Position numbers and translations under genes: made by a program. 64,000 nucleotides of DNA from Paraburkholderia rhynchosiae (lineage in GTDB: Bacteria > Pseudomonadota > Gammaproteobacteria > Burkholderiales > Burkholderiaceae), in contig NZ_PNXY01000007.1 in the NCBI RefSeq assembly GCF_002879865.1, positions 186,001 through 250,000 of the forward strand, written 5' to 3'. Of this stretch, positions 1-8,929 are shown piece after piece (the stretch's first letter is position 1; every line of letters starts with the position of its first letter). The notes under the pieces were generated by a model. The model ran no database searches and was not told the DNA's origin. It worked only from the letters and a program-made list of their open reading frames with translations.

Positions 1-382
1 CGCCGGCACTCACGCGTGATACGCATGATCCGGTGCCCTCGCGGCATATGCGTTCGAACATGGCGGACGCACTGTTATCGTGGCGTCGATTCTCGAAGTA
101 AAACAGCAGAAAAGCAATACGCCGTATGTCGGCCTGATTAACAATATCTTCCTTCGTTCGCCATTTTTCGAAAAAATACGCGCCGCATAAGAATACTTTC
201 TTTACCGTTTATACTTTTGTGTACGTTTGCGCTTCTCGATTCGTCACTGTTTTAAAAAGCAGACGAATCGCGGACCGGCATGGCGGACGCAGTTAATAAC
301 GGTAACTTCTACCGCCGTTCTGTGTCCTATGCTTCTTATGACGCTGTCTCCACTGCCTGGAAAGATCAGAGCATTACCAACA
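1..382. other. Left-edge non-coding or unresolved stretch
   Basis: No gene is supported here. The first ~110 bases could hold the last residues of a plus-strand frame ending at TAA near 108-110, but no family is recognisable. The stretch just before the kinase is AT-rich for this genome and probably carries its promoter. A TTG at 227 opens the kinase frame earlier than the ATG I chose. Confidence 0.35.
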
Positions 383-2665
383 ATGACACACGACCGGTTC
401 GAGCCGCATCGAGCGAGCCGCCTTTCCGCTGACGGGCCGGACGAGGCGGTGTTTCCCGCCGTGCCCGAGCAGAATTTCCATGTTCGGCGAATGACGCTGA
501 TCGCGCTGCTTGTCGCCGCGATCGTCCTGCCGTGCCTGTACGTCGCGGCCATGGCGTTCAGCGATCTGCGCGCCCGCGAAGCGGACGCGACGGACATGAC
601 AATGCGCACCGTGCGCGTCGCGGAAGAACACGCGCTCAAAGTGTTCGACATGAACGAGACGCTCGACACGCGCATCGTCGATTTGACGGAAGGTCTCGAC
701 GACAACGGCATTCGCGCGCGCGAAGCCGCCATTCACCAGAAACTGCGCACCATGGGCGGCGGCTATCCGCAGGTGGCCGCGGTTTCGGTCTTCGGGCGCG
801 ACGGCGCGTTGCTCGTGAGCAGCCGGTTTTATCCGGCGCCGACTGTCTCTATTGGCGAGCGCGACGATTTCATTGGCCTTCGCGACGGCCGCGATCTCGA
901 ACACGTGTCGAAGGTAATGACGGGGCATGTCGCCGGCGAACAGGTGTTCAACACGGGCATGGAGCGGCGCGCCCCCGACGGTACGTTCGCCGGCGTCGTC
1001 TCGGTCGCCCTGCGCCCCAGCTATTTCGACGCGTTCTACCGCGAGCTGCTCGGCGGCGCCGGCGGCATGCCGATGACCATGAGCCTCGTTCGCGCCGACG
1101 GCGCTGTGCTCGCGCACTATCCGCGTCGCCCGGGCGAGGCGGCGGCCATCGCGGCGGATTTGCCGTTCGCGGAGGCGATGAGACAGGGCCGGCGCGCAGG
1201 CGTGACGCATATGCGCTCAAATCTCGACGACGAGAACGTGATCGCCGCCTTCCGGCACGTCGGCTCCTATCCGGTCTACGTGATGTGCGGCTATCGCGCG
1301 TCGGCGATGTGGGCCGCGTGGTACCGCCACCTCGCTGTATTGATTCTGTCGATTTTCACGCCGTCCATCGCGCTGTGGTGCGTCATCTGGCTATCGCTGC
1401 GACGGCTGAGCGCCGAAGAGGAGGCGTGGGAGCGCTGGCAGGCGGAAGCGTCGATGCGCCGCTCGATCGAATCGGCGTACCGGCAGTCGCGCAAGATGGA
1501 AGCGCTCGGCACGCTGGTAGGCAGCGTCGCGCACGATTTCAACAACCTGCTGATGATCCTCTCGGCCAACGTGCAGATCGCGCGGCGGCGCGGCGCGCCG
1601 GGGCTCGACCGCGAACTGTCGGCGATGGAGCGGGCGCTCAAGAGCGGCCAGTCGCTCACGCGGCAGTTGCTCGGCGTCGCGCGCAAACAGCCGCTGCGCA
1701 ACGAGACCGTCGTGCTCGAACGCTGGCTGCCGGCGTGCCGCGATCTCCTGCGCGCGTCGCTCGGCGCCAAGGTGTCGCTGGTAATGGACATTGGCAGCGG
1801 CATCTGGCCGATGCGCGTCGACGTCGCCGAGCTGGAACTCGCGCTGATCAACCTCGCCGTCAACGCGCGCGACGCCATGCCCAACGGCGGGCGCTTCGCG
1901 GTGCGCGCGACCAACATCACGTTCCGTCACGAAGACGGCTTCCCGCTGACGGGCGACTTCGTCCAGATATCGCTCGAAGACACCGGTGCCGGCATGGCGC
2001 CCGAGGTGCTCGCTCGCGCCTTCGAGCCGCTTTTCACGACCAAGTCGAAGGGTATGGGCACTGGCCTCGGTTTGCCGCAGGTGTTCGCGTTCTGCGAGCG
2101 GTCCGGCGGGCTTGCCGCGATCGACAGCGCCGTCGGCGCCGGCACTTCCGTGCGGCTCTACTTGCCGCGCGCAACGGCCGAGCCGCAAATCGCCGGACCG
2201 GTCGAAGCGCGCACCGAGGAACATGACGCACCGCATGGGCTGCGCATTCTGCTTGTCGAGGATAACGAAGAAGTGGCCGCGGGCACCGAGGCGCTGCTAC
2301 AGATGATGGGCCACCAGGTCACGTGCGTGTTCAATGCCGACATGGCGCTGGGCCTCTTCAACGACGCGCAGGCGCGGCAGGCGCGCACCGGCGAACCGCT
2401 GCCGTTCGATCTGGTGTTATCGGACATTCATATGCCCGGCAGTCTCAACGGTATCGATCTGGCCGAAGCGGTGACGGCCCTCGACACCCAACTGCCGGTC
2501 ATTCTCGTCACCGGCTACGCGGAAGAACTCGACCGCGCCCGACACGTCAATGTGCGCGTGCTCTCAAAACCCTTCGATATCGCGCTGCTGGAGAAGCTTT
2601 TGCAGGGAATCCAGCGCGATCTGGCGCAGACAGGCCTCGTTCCGGCAACGCATCACGTGGAATAG
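383..2665 (+). CDS. Hybrid sensor histidine kinase with C-terminal receiver
   Basis: A 760-residue membrane kinase. From the chosen ATG there is a first membrane helix at about residues 38-60, an extracytoplasmic sensor region resembling a Cache/PAS fold, a second helix around 320-345, then the dimerisation helix with VAHDFNNLL (phospho-acceptor His384), an ATPase domain (NLAVNARDAMPNGG, later GTGLGL) and a receiver with phospho-acceptor Asp681 in LSDIH and the conserved Lys in LSKPF. The layout is that of hybrid kinases of the HDFNN subclass; the ligand is unknown. The frame is open back to a TTG at 227, but the ATG at 383 puts the first helix nearer the N-terminus. No partner regulator lies next to it. 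Confidence 0.85.
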   Translation: MTHDRFEPHRASRLSADGPDEAVFPAVPEQNFHVRRMTLIALLVAAIVLPCLYVAAMAFSDLRAREADATDMTMRTVRVAEEHALKVFDMNETLDTRIVDLTEGLDDNGIRAREAAIHQKLRTMGGGYPQVAAVSVFGRDGALLVSSRFYPAPTVSIGERDDFIGLRDGRDLEHVSKVMTGHVAGEQVFNTGMERRAPDGTFAGVVSVALRPSYFDAFYRELLGGAGGMPMTMSLVRADGAVLAHYPRRPGEAAAIAADLPFAEAMRQGRRAGVTHMRSNLDDENVIAAFRHVGSYPVYVMCGYRASAMWAAWYRHLAVLILSIFTPSIALWCVIWLSLRRLSAEEEAWERWQAEASMRRSIESAYRQSRKMEALGTLVGSVAHDFNNLLMILSANVQIARRRGAPGLDRELSAMERALKSGQSLTRQLLGVARKQPLRNETVVLERWLPACRDLLRASLGAKVSLVMDIGSGIWPMRVDVAELELALINLAVNARDAMPNGGRFAVRATNITFRHEDGFPLTGDFVQISLEDTGAGMAPEVLARAFEPLFTTKSKGMGTGLGLPQVFAFCERSGGLAAIDSAVGAGTSVRLYLPRATAEPQIAGPVEARTEEHDAPHGLRILLVEDNEEVAAGTEALLQMMGHQVTCVFNADMALGLFNDAQARQARTGEPLPFDLVLSDIHMPGSLNGIDLAEAVTALDTQLPVILVTGYAEELDRARHVNVRVLSKPFDIALLEKLLQGIQRDLAQTGLVPATHHVE

Positions 2666-2887
2666 CCGGAACTTCGCCGGCGGCTTTTCCGCCATTTACG
2701 CCTGAATTGTAAAAAGCGCGGGCCGCGGCCCGCCGCGCTGTGTCGCCCGAGCGCTTTGCGCAGCCCTACGGCAGGGGGCGCGCGGCCCGCAGGTACCGAT
2801 CCCGGCATGAACGTTGCGGCATCGAACAGGTAATGAGGATGGCGCGTGGCGCGCTGTCCGTCCTACCCAAAACGTCGGGAGACAGTC

Positions 2888-3985
2888 ATGCGACACACCG
2901 TGATTGGCTTATTCAACACCTACGCTCAGGCAGAAACCGCTCGGGACACGCTGGTTCAGACCGGTTTCGCCCGCGACACGATCGAGTTACAGGCCAATGC
3001 GGAACCGTCCGCGGGCTCGGCAACCGATGAAGTCGCCGGTTCGGGCGTGCTCGCCAACATAGAACGGTTTCTGTCGAGCCTCTTTGCCAGCGGCTCGCGC
3101 GCGCCCGAAACGGCGCGCTATACGGAAGCCGTGCGGCGCGGCGCAGTGCTTGTAGTTATCGATGCCGCCAGCGAAGCGCACGCGGAACTGGCTCGCAATA
3201 CGCTGACGCGGCTCGGCGCAACCGACATCGGCGAACGCTCGCCGGAGCGGGGCACGCAACCGGCGACCGAAACCGCGCGGGAACATTCGCTGCTCGACGA
3301 ATTGGGCATCGGCATGGTCACGCCCGGAACGCCGCGCGCGCCAGAAGCGGGAACGACCGGCGTGAGCAGCAGGGATACGACGACATCCACGGGGACTGGG
3401 ACAGTGACACCGGGCGGCGTGGCGACGCCTTTCACGACCACTCCGGGCGCAACCACGCGCCCTGCCACGACCGCTGATCCGCTGTATTCGACGCCGCCGC
3501 GCGGCACGGCCGGGGAGCCGGTCGAGCCGCCGCCGCTCAGCGAGCGCCCAACAACGGATCCGCTCAGTGAACCCGTGACCGATCCTTTGACCGGAGATGC
3601 GGGACGCAGCGCAATCGCCGCCGGGTCGGCGCCCGGCTCAGGCGCGGTGATGCGGCCGTCCGAAGTCGTTTCGGAAGCCGGGCAGCCAACGGCGGGTTTG
3701 AGCGGACAGATTCCGAACGAATATCTGGAATACGAAGAAGACTTCCGCACGCACTATGACGAGCAGTACTCGGCCGATGACTCGCGTTACGAGGACTATG
3801 TGCCGGCTTATCGCTACGGCGCGGAGATCGGCAAAGATATGCGTTATCGCGACAGAGCCTGGGACGACGTCGAACCCGAAGCCCGCCGTCATTGGGAAAC
3901 GACTTCGCCGGAGAGCACATGGGAGCGCTTCAAGCTCGCCGTGCGCCACGGCTGGGAACGCGTGACGGGGCATCACCACGTATAA
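2888..3985 (+). CDS. Stress-type protein with YflT-like N-terminus and Thr/Pro-rich linker
   Basis: A 365-residue soluble protein. The first ~100 residues (start HTVIGLFNTYAQAE) resemble the heat-induced YflT/GS17M-type fold, in which an N-terminal strand is followed by a helix that tracks an added 'turn' sequence. The middle, about residues 130-270, is low-complexity and rich in Thr, Pro, Gly and Ser. The last ~95 residues are acidic and aromatic (many Tyr, Asp, Arg) and look like a separate small domain. The ATG at 2888 follows GGGAGACAGTC, a fair ribosome site; an earlier in-frame start at 2846 lacks one. Function unknown; a stress or envelope-related role is only a guess from the N-terminal similarity. 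Confidence 0.7.
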   Translation: MRHTVIGLFNTYAQAETARDTLVQTGFARDTIELQANAEPSAGSATDEVAGSGVLANIERFLSSLFASGSRAPETARYTEAVRRGAVLVVIDAASEAHAELARNTLTRLGATDIGERSPERGTQPATETAREHSLLDELGIGMVTPGTPRAPEAGTTGVSSRDTTTSTGTGTVTPGGVATPFTTTPGATTRPATTADPLYSTPPRGTAGEPVEPPPLSERPTTDPLSEPVTDPLTGDAGRSAIAAGSAPGSGAVMRPSEVVSEAGQPTAGLSGQIPNEYLEYEEDFRTHYDEQYSADDSRYEDYVPAYRYGAEIGKDMRYRDRAWDDVEPEARRHWETTSPESTWERFKLAVRHGWERVTGHHHV

Positions 3986-4071
3986 AAACATAAACGGGGG
4001 AGCGTTAGCGGCGGCGCGCCATGAAGCTATGGCGGTGCCGCCGCATTTAACACTCGATGCGCTTGTCGACG

Positions 4072-4626
4072 TTATGCGGCGGTGTGCCGTTTGACCCACG
4101 TGACGTAGCGGTCGACGAAAGTCTGTAGGAACTTGCGCGTGCCGTCGTTCAGGATTTCGCCTTTCTCGTTGATGACCGCCGGATCGTGCTTGATGAACAC
4201 TTCGGGCTGACCCATGGTGGCAACATCGAGATAGGCCAGCACATTGCGCAGATGCTGTTGCGCGAGCGCCGAACCGGTCGCGCCAACCGACGTGCCGATC
4301 ACAGCACCCGGCTTGTTGCCCCAGGAGTTAGTGCCCCACGGGCGCGAACCCCAGTCGAGCGCGTTCTTGAGCACGCCGGGAATGGAGCGGTTGTATTCGG
4401 GCGTGACGAACAGCAGACCGTCGGCGGCTTCGACGCGCTGCTTGAGGTGCTTGCCCGCTTCGGGGTAATCGGCGTCGTACTCCTGGCTGTAGAGCGGCAA
4501 TGAACCGATGTCGATGAATTCGAAGGTGAAGTCGGGCGGCGCCAGCGAAGTGACGGCTTGCGCCAACTGGCGGTTGAACGACTCGCGGCGCAGGCTGCCG
4601 ACGACAACTGCGATGTGTAGGGCCAT
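4072..4626 (-). CDS. NADPH-dependent FMN reductase (ChrR/YieF-like)
   Basis: A 184-residue flavodoxin-fold reductase. It begins MALHIAVVVGSLRRESFNRQ, where GSLRRESFNR is the phosphate-binding loop of the NADPH-dependent FMN reductase family, and carries PEYNRSIPGVLKNALDWGSR, the second signature of this family, at roughly residues 75-94. Such enzymes reduce FMN, quinones or chromate with NAD(P)H in the cytosol. The ATG at 4626 follows AAGGAAGCG; an upstream in-frame ATG at 4662 is less likely. It diverges from the small gene at 4907, sharing a ~280-bp region that holds DnaA-box-like sequences. Confidence 0.88.
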   Translation of the reverse strand: MALHIAVVVGSLRRESFNRQLAQAVTSLAPPDFTFEFIDIGSLPLYSQEYDADYPEAGKHLKQRVEAADGLLFVTPEYNRSIPGVLKNALDWGSRPWGTNSWGNKPGAVIGTSVGATGSALAQQHLRNVLAYLDVATMGQPEVFIKHDPAVINEKGEILNDGTRKFLQTFVDRYVTWVKRHTAA

Positions 4627-4765
4627 GATTCGCTTCCTTGAGATAAGGCGCTCGACGCGCAAACGTACGGACTGTCCATCATAGGCAAAAAGGCGGGCGG
4701 AAGCGTGGGTCGATGCCGGAATCGCGCGACGTGGCGGAAAAGTCTGGCGGCGTTGTACAGGTTCC

Positions 4766-4826
4766 GGTGGATAACACGGCGAGCACTAAAGTTATCCACA
4801 GATTTACTGAATAACCTTGTGGATAA
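4766..4826. promoter_or_regulatory. Inverted pair of perfect DnaA boxes plus one near-match
   Basis: TTATCCACA at 4792-4800 and its reverse complement TGTGGATAA at 4818-4826 are perfect consensus DnaA boxes facing each other across 17 bp. A third one-mismatch copy, GGTGGATAA, sits at 4766-4774. They lie between the divergent FMN reductase and the 68-residue protein, far from the iterons. Possible roles are DnaA-dependent regulation of these genes or DnaA titration. Confidence 0.7.
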
Positions 4827-4906
4827 CTGGTACTTTTGCCTTGTCAATCAAGCCTGCCTCCGGCACAGGGCGTTTGGAGGCAGCAGCCATTTACGGAGGA
4901 TCAGCA

Positions 4907-5113
4907 ATGAGTCTCAATCACGCGGGTAAATCGCACGATGAAGCCGTGGCCGCTCGCAAGAAGCAGAAGCCGCGTTCCTTGGAGCAGCCGGGCGGCGAGA
5001 TGGCCGTCGAAGGCACACAGCCGGACGCCACGCGCAGCAGCGGCAAGTTGTCGGAGCGCGGCAAGGAAGTCTGGCGCGAGGGCGCGGGAATGGATGGAGG
5101 CGGTAAGAGGTAG
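4907..5113 (+). CDS. Small hydrophilic protein of unknown function
   Basis: A 68-residue, highly charged protein beginning MSLNHAGKSHDEAVAARKKQ with no membrane segment or signal peptide. It is rich in Lys, Arg, Glu and Gly and probably disordered. The ATG is preceded by TTACGGAGGATCAGCA, a strong ribosome site, and a good terminator follows at 5164, so it is a genuine short transcription unit. The DnaA-box pair lies 80 bp upstream. I do not recognise the family. Confidence 0.7.
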   Translation: MSLNHAGKSHDEAVAARKKQKPRSLEQPGGEMAVEGTQPDATRSSGKLSERGKEVWREGAGMDGGGKR

Positions 5114-5163
5114 CGGCCTGGCGGGAGTGGCCGCTTTGAGCTCTAACTGGTTGTGGACGTAAG

Positions 5164-5190
5164 AAGGGCGCCGCAGCGGGCGCCCTTTTT
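5164..5190 (+). terminator. Rho-independent terminator of the small 4907-5113 gene
   Basis: Arms AAGGGCGC (5164-5171) and GCGCCCTT (5180-5187) form a perfect 8-bp stem with an 8-base loop, followed by a T run to 5190. It lies 50 bp after the stop codon of the small plus-strand gene. Confidence 0.85.
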
Positions 5191-5256
5191 GTCTTGGCGG
5201 TCAGTTTCGTCGGACGTCCGGCCGAGTAGTGCTGCGCCCAGTGCGCCTGCGGTCGC

Positions 5257-5388
5257 TCAGTTGCCGAAGAACACGTTGCAATAAGACGCCGGGCCGCTGC
5301 ACTGCGCCGGAGCGGCGGCTTCGGCTGCACCGGAAGCTGCTGCCAACAGGGCTACGGAAGCAATCAGGACGGACAGAATGCGTTTCAT
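5257..5388 (-). CDS. Small secreted peptide (43 aa) with signal sequence
   Basis: A short frame encodes a 43-residue peptide. Residues 1-24 form a clear signal peptide: MKR, then the hydrophobic ILSVLIASVALLAAASG, then an AxA-type cleavage region near AAEAAA. The predicted mature part is only about 18 residues, with two cysteines (QC...YC) that could form a disulfide. The ATG at 5388 has the ribosome site AAGAGGAGTAGCCCC. It is monocistronic and lies between the terminator at 5190 and the sigma factor. No family recognised; a periplasmic or exported micropeptide is the inference. Confidence 0.65.
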   Translation of the reverse strand: MKRILSVLIASVALLAAASGAAEAAAPAQCSGPASYCNVFFGN

Positions 5389-5693
5389 GGGGCTACTCCT
5401 CTTGAGCGTTAGTTCGCGATCTGTTGCGATCGGTGGCTGAAGAATAGCGATTCAGTGTCCGCCTAAAAACAGCGTGGATGAGAAGACATCTTTTCAATAA
5501 GTGAAATAAAGGCCCGGTGGGTGGGTCACAAATAGGCCGGCATGAGCACTGGCGCGCCTTTCCTGCCTCTCAAGGACCGCCCGGCTCACCGTCAAGCGTT
5601 ATTCTCAATTTTCGCAATAATTCGTTTCTGTTTGTCATAAGAGGGCTGCCCCGCGCGACGAAGCCGAATTAGTCTCGCCCTTGTGAGCTTCCA

Positions 5694-6449
5694 ATGTCCA
5701 ATACCGATTCGCTTGCGCTGCAACCTGCGGCAGAATGGCGCACGTGTCCGGACACAGTGCGAAAAAAACGCCCCGCTTATGAGCGACAACTATTCGAAAG
5801 AAAACACGCGCGTCCCGTGGATCGCGCAGCGGAGCCTGTCGTGGTGCACGTAAGCGGGCCGGCGCTCGACGATACGGTTTATCTGACGCAGCTTCGGCGC
5901 GACCTCGTACGTTTTGCCCGTTTGCAATTGCGCGATGCGGCCGCCGCGGAAGATGCCGTGCAGGAAGCCTTGGCCGCCGCCTGGACGCATGCTGACCGGT
6001 TCGCCGCGCAGTCGGAGCATAAGACATGGGTGTTCGGCATCCTGCGGCACAAACTCGTTGACACGCTGCGCGCCCGGCAACGCACGGTGAATCTCTCGTC
6101 ACTGGAATCGGAACTCGATGGCGAGGCGCTGCTCGATCGCGAGTTATTCAAAGATAACGGCCACTGGTCGCAACAGACGAAGCCGCGCCCTTGGCCGACG
6201 CCTGAAACGGCGCTGCGTCAGCAGCAGTTCTGGACGTTGTTCGAGATATGTCTGGAACATCTGCCCGAGCACATCGGCCGCGTTTTTATGATGCGCGAAT
6301 TTCTCGACCTCGAGACGGACGCGATCTGCTCCGAATTGCAGATGACCGCCAACCATTGCAGCGTGCTTATTTACCGCGCGCGGCTTCGCTTGCGCACTTG
6401 CCTGAGCGAGAAGGGTCTATCCAGCGAGGATGCCAATGGGGAAATGTAG
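5694..6449 (+). CDS. ECF-type RNA polymerase sigma factor
   Basis: A 251-residue sigma-70 family factor of the extracytoplasmic-function class. Region 2 spans about residues 65-130 (LRRDLVRFARLQLRDAAAAED, then TWVFGILRHKLVDTLR), and region 4, the -35 reader, about 175-240 (LPEHIGRVFMMREFLDLETD, then an HTH ending in YRARLRLR). The first ~60 residues before region 2 are longer than usual, so the true start may lie downstream of the ATG at 5694. It overlaps the zinc-finger anti-sigma candidate that follows, so the two are translated as a pair. Confidence 0.88.
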   Translation: MSNTDSLALQPAAEWRTCPDTVRKKRPAYERQLFERKHARPVDRAAEPVVVHVSGPALDDTVYLTQLRRDLVRFARLQLRDAAAAEDAVQEALAAAWTHADRFAAQSEHKTWVFGILRHKLVDTLRARQRTVNLSSLESELDGEALLDRELFKDNGHWSQQTKPRPWPTPETALRQQQFWTLFEICLEHLPEHIGRVFMMREFLDLETDAICSELQMTANHCSVLIYRARLRLRTCLSEKGLSSEDANGEM

Positions 6450-6639
6450 GAACATCACTCGCCTCCTGTCCGACGCGCTCGATCGTCCTTTGACGACCGG
6501 CGAATGGGTTGCCATCCGGCTGCACTTGCCCACGTGCAGCGGCTGCCGCAACTATCGCAAGCAAATTCGTCTGCTTCGCGAGGCCGCCCATACGATGAGC
6601 GGTATTTCGACGCCCGGAGCGGCAAACGGCGACGATTGA
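6436..6639 (+). CDS. Putative zinc-finger anti-sigma factor
   Basis: A 67-residue protein with the zf-HC2 anti-sigma pattern His-x3-Cys-x2-Cys (HLPTCSGC) near residue 30, which in this family binds zinc and holds a cognate ECF sigma factor. It is short, with no membrane segment, so it would be a soluble anti-sigma, possibly redox-sensing like other zinc anti-sigmas. The ATG at 6436 is preceded by GAGG six bases upstream; an ATG at 6430 is too close to that site. It overlaps the end of the sigma gene by 14 bases, indicating coupled expression and partnership. Confidence 0.78.
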   Translation: MGKCRNITRLLSDALDRPLTTGEWVAIRLHLPTCSGCRNYRKQIRLLREAAHTMSGISTPGAANGDD

Positions 6640-6673
6640 CGGCCCACTGTGGTAGGGGTGATGCGGTTGGCGG

Positions 6674-6964
6674 TCACCGTTGGCCGGGTGGCGTGTTTCG
6701 ATAGCGCTCGAAGAAGCTTGCGTGTGAAGCTTCGTCGATCTTGACCGCGCTCGGTTCGCTGCCGGCAGGATGTTTAGCCAACTGCGCTCGAGTGCGTACC
6801 GGTCGATGCTGGAAATTGCCACCGCAGTTGGGGCACACATTGCGCAACGTAGTGAGCGCACACACTTCACAGAACGTGCATTCGTACGTACAGATCATCG
6901 CGTCGGCCGCATTGGGCGGCAGCGACTTGCCGCATCCTTCACACGACGGTCGTAGTTCAAGCAT
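6674..6964 (-). CDS. DUF1272-type cysteine-rich protein
   Basis: A 96-residue protein. Its N-terminal 60 residues begin MLELRPSCEGCGKSLPP and contain Cys pairs CEGC, CTYECTFCEVC and CPNCGG, the pattern of the DUF1272 family of presumed zinc-binding proteins. The C-terminal third is a charged tail without motifs. It converges with the anti-sigma gene and is monocistronic. The biochemical role of the family is not established. Confidence 0.8.
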   Translation of the reverse strand: MLELRPSCEGCGKSLPPNAADAMICTYECTFCEVCALTTLRNVCPNCGGNFQHRPVRTRAQLAKHPAGSEPSAVKIDEASHASFFERYRNTPPGQR

Positions 6965-7245
6965 TGGAACTCCACTTTCGTTTCTATTTTGCTTCGTTCA
7001 GGATTCGGCGGATTTTCGCCCTTTGCTGCATAGCTAGTCTAAGCGGCGTGGGATGGGAGAAAGAGACAGCTCGGCGTCAATTGCTGCCAGTGCGGTGAAT
7101 GACGAGACCGCCTTGCACGGGAAGTACAACCACTGCGCGGATGTGATTTGCTTATGCGAATTTATCGGTTCGTCCAGCCTGGCAGACGAATTATCGTCGG
7201 AGGCAATCGGTCCGTTTCGCGTCCGTCTTTTTCTTCGAGCACTCT

Positions 7246-8229
7246 ATGTCCCGTCATCCCCTGCTGAAGCGCCGCGCGTTCGTTGCCACCGTGGGCGCAT
7301 CATTGGCTGCCGCCACTTTGCCTGGCATTGCTACGTCTGTTTTCGCCGCGGATGCCCGCGCGAAGGAATTTCGGATCGGTTATCAGAAAGCAGCCAGCGC
7401 GCTTGTCCTGTTGAAGTCGCACAGGACGCTGGAAAAGCGGCTTGCGCCGCTGGGCATCACGGTCAAATGGACGGAGTTTCCCGCGGGTCCGCAATTACTG
7501 GAAGGATTGAACGTAGGCGCGATCGACTTCGGCTATGTGGGCGAGGCGCCGCCGGTATTTGCGCAAGCGGCCGGCGCGAATTTCGTCTACGTCGCCTATG
7601 AAATACCGACGCCGCATGCCGAGGGCATCCTTGTTCGTCGGGATACGCCGATCAGAACGCTTGCCGATCTGAAGGACAAAAAGATTGCCTTGAACAAGGG
7701 CTCGGATGTGCACTGGTTTCTGGTCGCCGCGTTGCAGAAAAGCGGAGTGAAATACAACGAGGTTCAACCGGTTTTCTTGCCGCCGGCCGACGCGCGCGCC
7801 GCATTCGAACGTGGAGCAATCGATGCGTGGGCGATCTGGGATCCGTTCCTCGAAGCAGCGAAACGGCAGTCAAACGCACGCTTGCTGGTCGACGCGGGCG
7901 GCATCGTCAACCATCATCAGTTTTTCCTGGGTGCCCGGTCGTTTGCGCAACAGAACAGCGATGTCCTGGCAATCACCATGGACGAAGTCAACAAGGAAGG
8001 CGCCTGGGTACGTGGTCATTACGGCGAGGCCGCCGCGCAACTTGCGCCGATTCAGGGCCTGGACGCGAGCGTCATCGAGGCTGGACTGCGCCACTATGAG
8101 CACATCTATAAGCCAGTCGATGCGAGCGTTTTGGCGGAACAGCAACGCATCGCCGACACCTTCAGCGAACTACGCATCATCCCGACGAAGATCGTCACGA
8201 AGGACGCGGCGTTACCGGCCAAGGTCTAG
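7246..8229 (+). CDS. Aliphatic sulfonate-type ABC transporter substrate-binding protein (SsuA-like)
   Basis: A 327-residue periplasmic binding protein of the NMT1/SsuA family. It has a long Tat-like signal (LLKRRAFVATVGASLAAATL, ending AxA at VFAADA) and a mature part typical of SsuA: IGYQKAASALVLLKS, GAIDFGYVGEAPPVFAQAA, and the second-lobe motif GAIDAWAIWDPFLEAA. Members capture alkanesulfonates or taurine for an ABC importer. No permease or ATPase gene lies next to it, so it is an orphan binding protein that must share a transporter encoded elsewhere. The ATG at 7246 opens the signal peptide; an extended reading frame upstream is not supported. Confidence 0.88.
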   Translation: MSRHPLLKRRAFVATVGASLAAATLPGIATSVFAADARAKEFRIGYQKAASALVLLKSHRTLEKRLAPLGITVKWTEFPAGPQLLEGLNVGAIDFGYVGEAPPVFAQAAGANFVYVAYEIPTPHAEGILVRRDTPIRTLADLKDKKIALNKGSDVHWFLVAALQKSGVKYNEVQPVFLPPADARAAFERGAIDAWAIWDPFLEAAKRQSNARLLVDAGGIVNHHQFFLGARSFAQQNSDVLAITMDEVNKEGAWVRGHYGEAAAQLAPIQGLDASVIEAGLRHYEHIYKPVDASVLAEQQRIADTFSELRIIPTKIVTKDAALPAKV

Positions 8230-8281
8230 GTCCGCGCCCATCGCAGAGACGATGCAAATCGACCGGCTCGCCGGGGCCGTC

Positions 8282-8641
8282 TTAGGCGAATAACGTCGCA
8301 ACGTTTTCGGGCGGCCGGCCGATCACGGCCCGCCCGTTTCGCACGACGATCGGTCGTTGCAAAAGGATCGGACGTGCTGCCAATGCTTCGTATAACTGAG
8401 CGTCAGATAGTGCGGCGTTGGACAGCCCCAGTTCTTCATATTCGGGCTCCGAGTCGCGGATCATTTCGCGCACCGCACACCCGAGTTGCTGATTGAGTTG
8501 CTGCAGTTGCGCGACGGTGAGTGGCCGCTTCAGGTATTCAATAACTTCCGTTGCTTCTCCGGCGTAGTTATATGTGGCGGCGATGAGTTCGCACGTCGCT
8601 CGTGATTTGGAGCAGCGGGGGTTGTGGTAGATGGTGATCAT
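8282..8641 (-). CDS. arsC: Arsenate reductase (glutaredoxin-dependent, ArsC)
   Basis: A 119-residue member of the ArsC/YffB thioredoxin-fold family. The N-terminus MITIYHNPRCSKSR holds the catalytic Cys10 in the NPRCSKSR loop; LLQRPIVVRNGRAVIGRPPE near residue 93 contains the conserved RP and G.P elements that bind substrate. The family reduces arsenate to arsenite using glutathione and glutaredoxin. The length is right for the YfgD-type ArsC. No ars operon surrounds it, so it may serve basal arsenate resistance. It is convergent with the SsuA-like gene. Confidence 0.9.
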   Translation of the reverse strand: MITIYHNPRCSKSRATCELIAATYNYAGEATEVIEYLKRPLTVAQLQQLNQQLGCAVREMIRDSEPEYEELGLSNAALSDAQLYEALAARPILLQRPIVVRNGRAVIGRPPENVATLFA

Positions 8642-8915
8642 GGTGGTTCTCGTTGAGATGGACTGATCGCTTGCGTGTGGAGGGGATTTTAGCCGGCGGC
8701 GGCAGCGGCTGGCTTTTGGCGCGCCGCGCTTGTTGCTTGTTGTTTCAGCGAGCGAGCGAGCGGTTGGCTAACAGATCAGGTGTAGGGATTTTTTCCGCGT
8801 CGACTGTCACCCGTGGATAGGTACGCGCGCCGCGCGTTGCGGACGTCGGGCATTGCCTGATGGAAGGTGGCCACTTCTACCGCCGCAGCCGTGCTGCGGA
8901 ATGCGACAGGCTCGG

Positions 8916-8929
8916 TTTATGCGCATAAA
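8916..8929. promoter_or_regulatory. parS-like palindrome 1
   Basis: A perfect 14-bp palindrome, TTTATGCGCATAAA. The flanking bases (G before, G after) do not extend it. The motif resembles the partition sites reported for Burkholderia secondary chromosomes and lies 560 bp upstream of parA. Confidence 0.85.

Noticed and set aside
2706..2735. GC-rich hairpin after the first kinase gene as terminator
   Set aside because: The stem is interrupted and no T run follows on the plus strand; an A run to its left would suit only the opposite strand.
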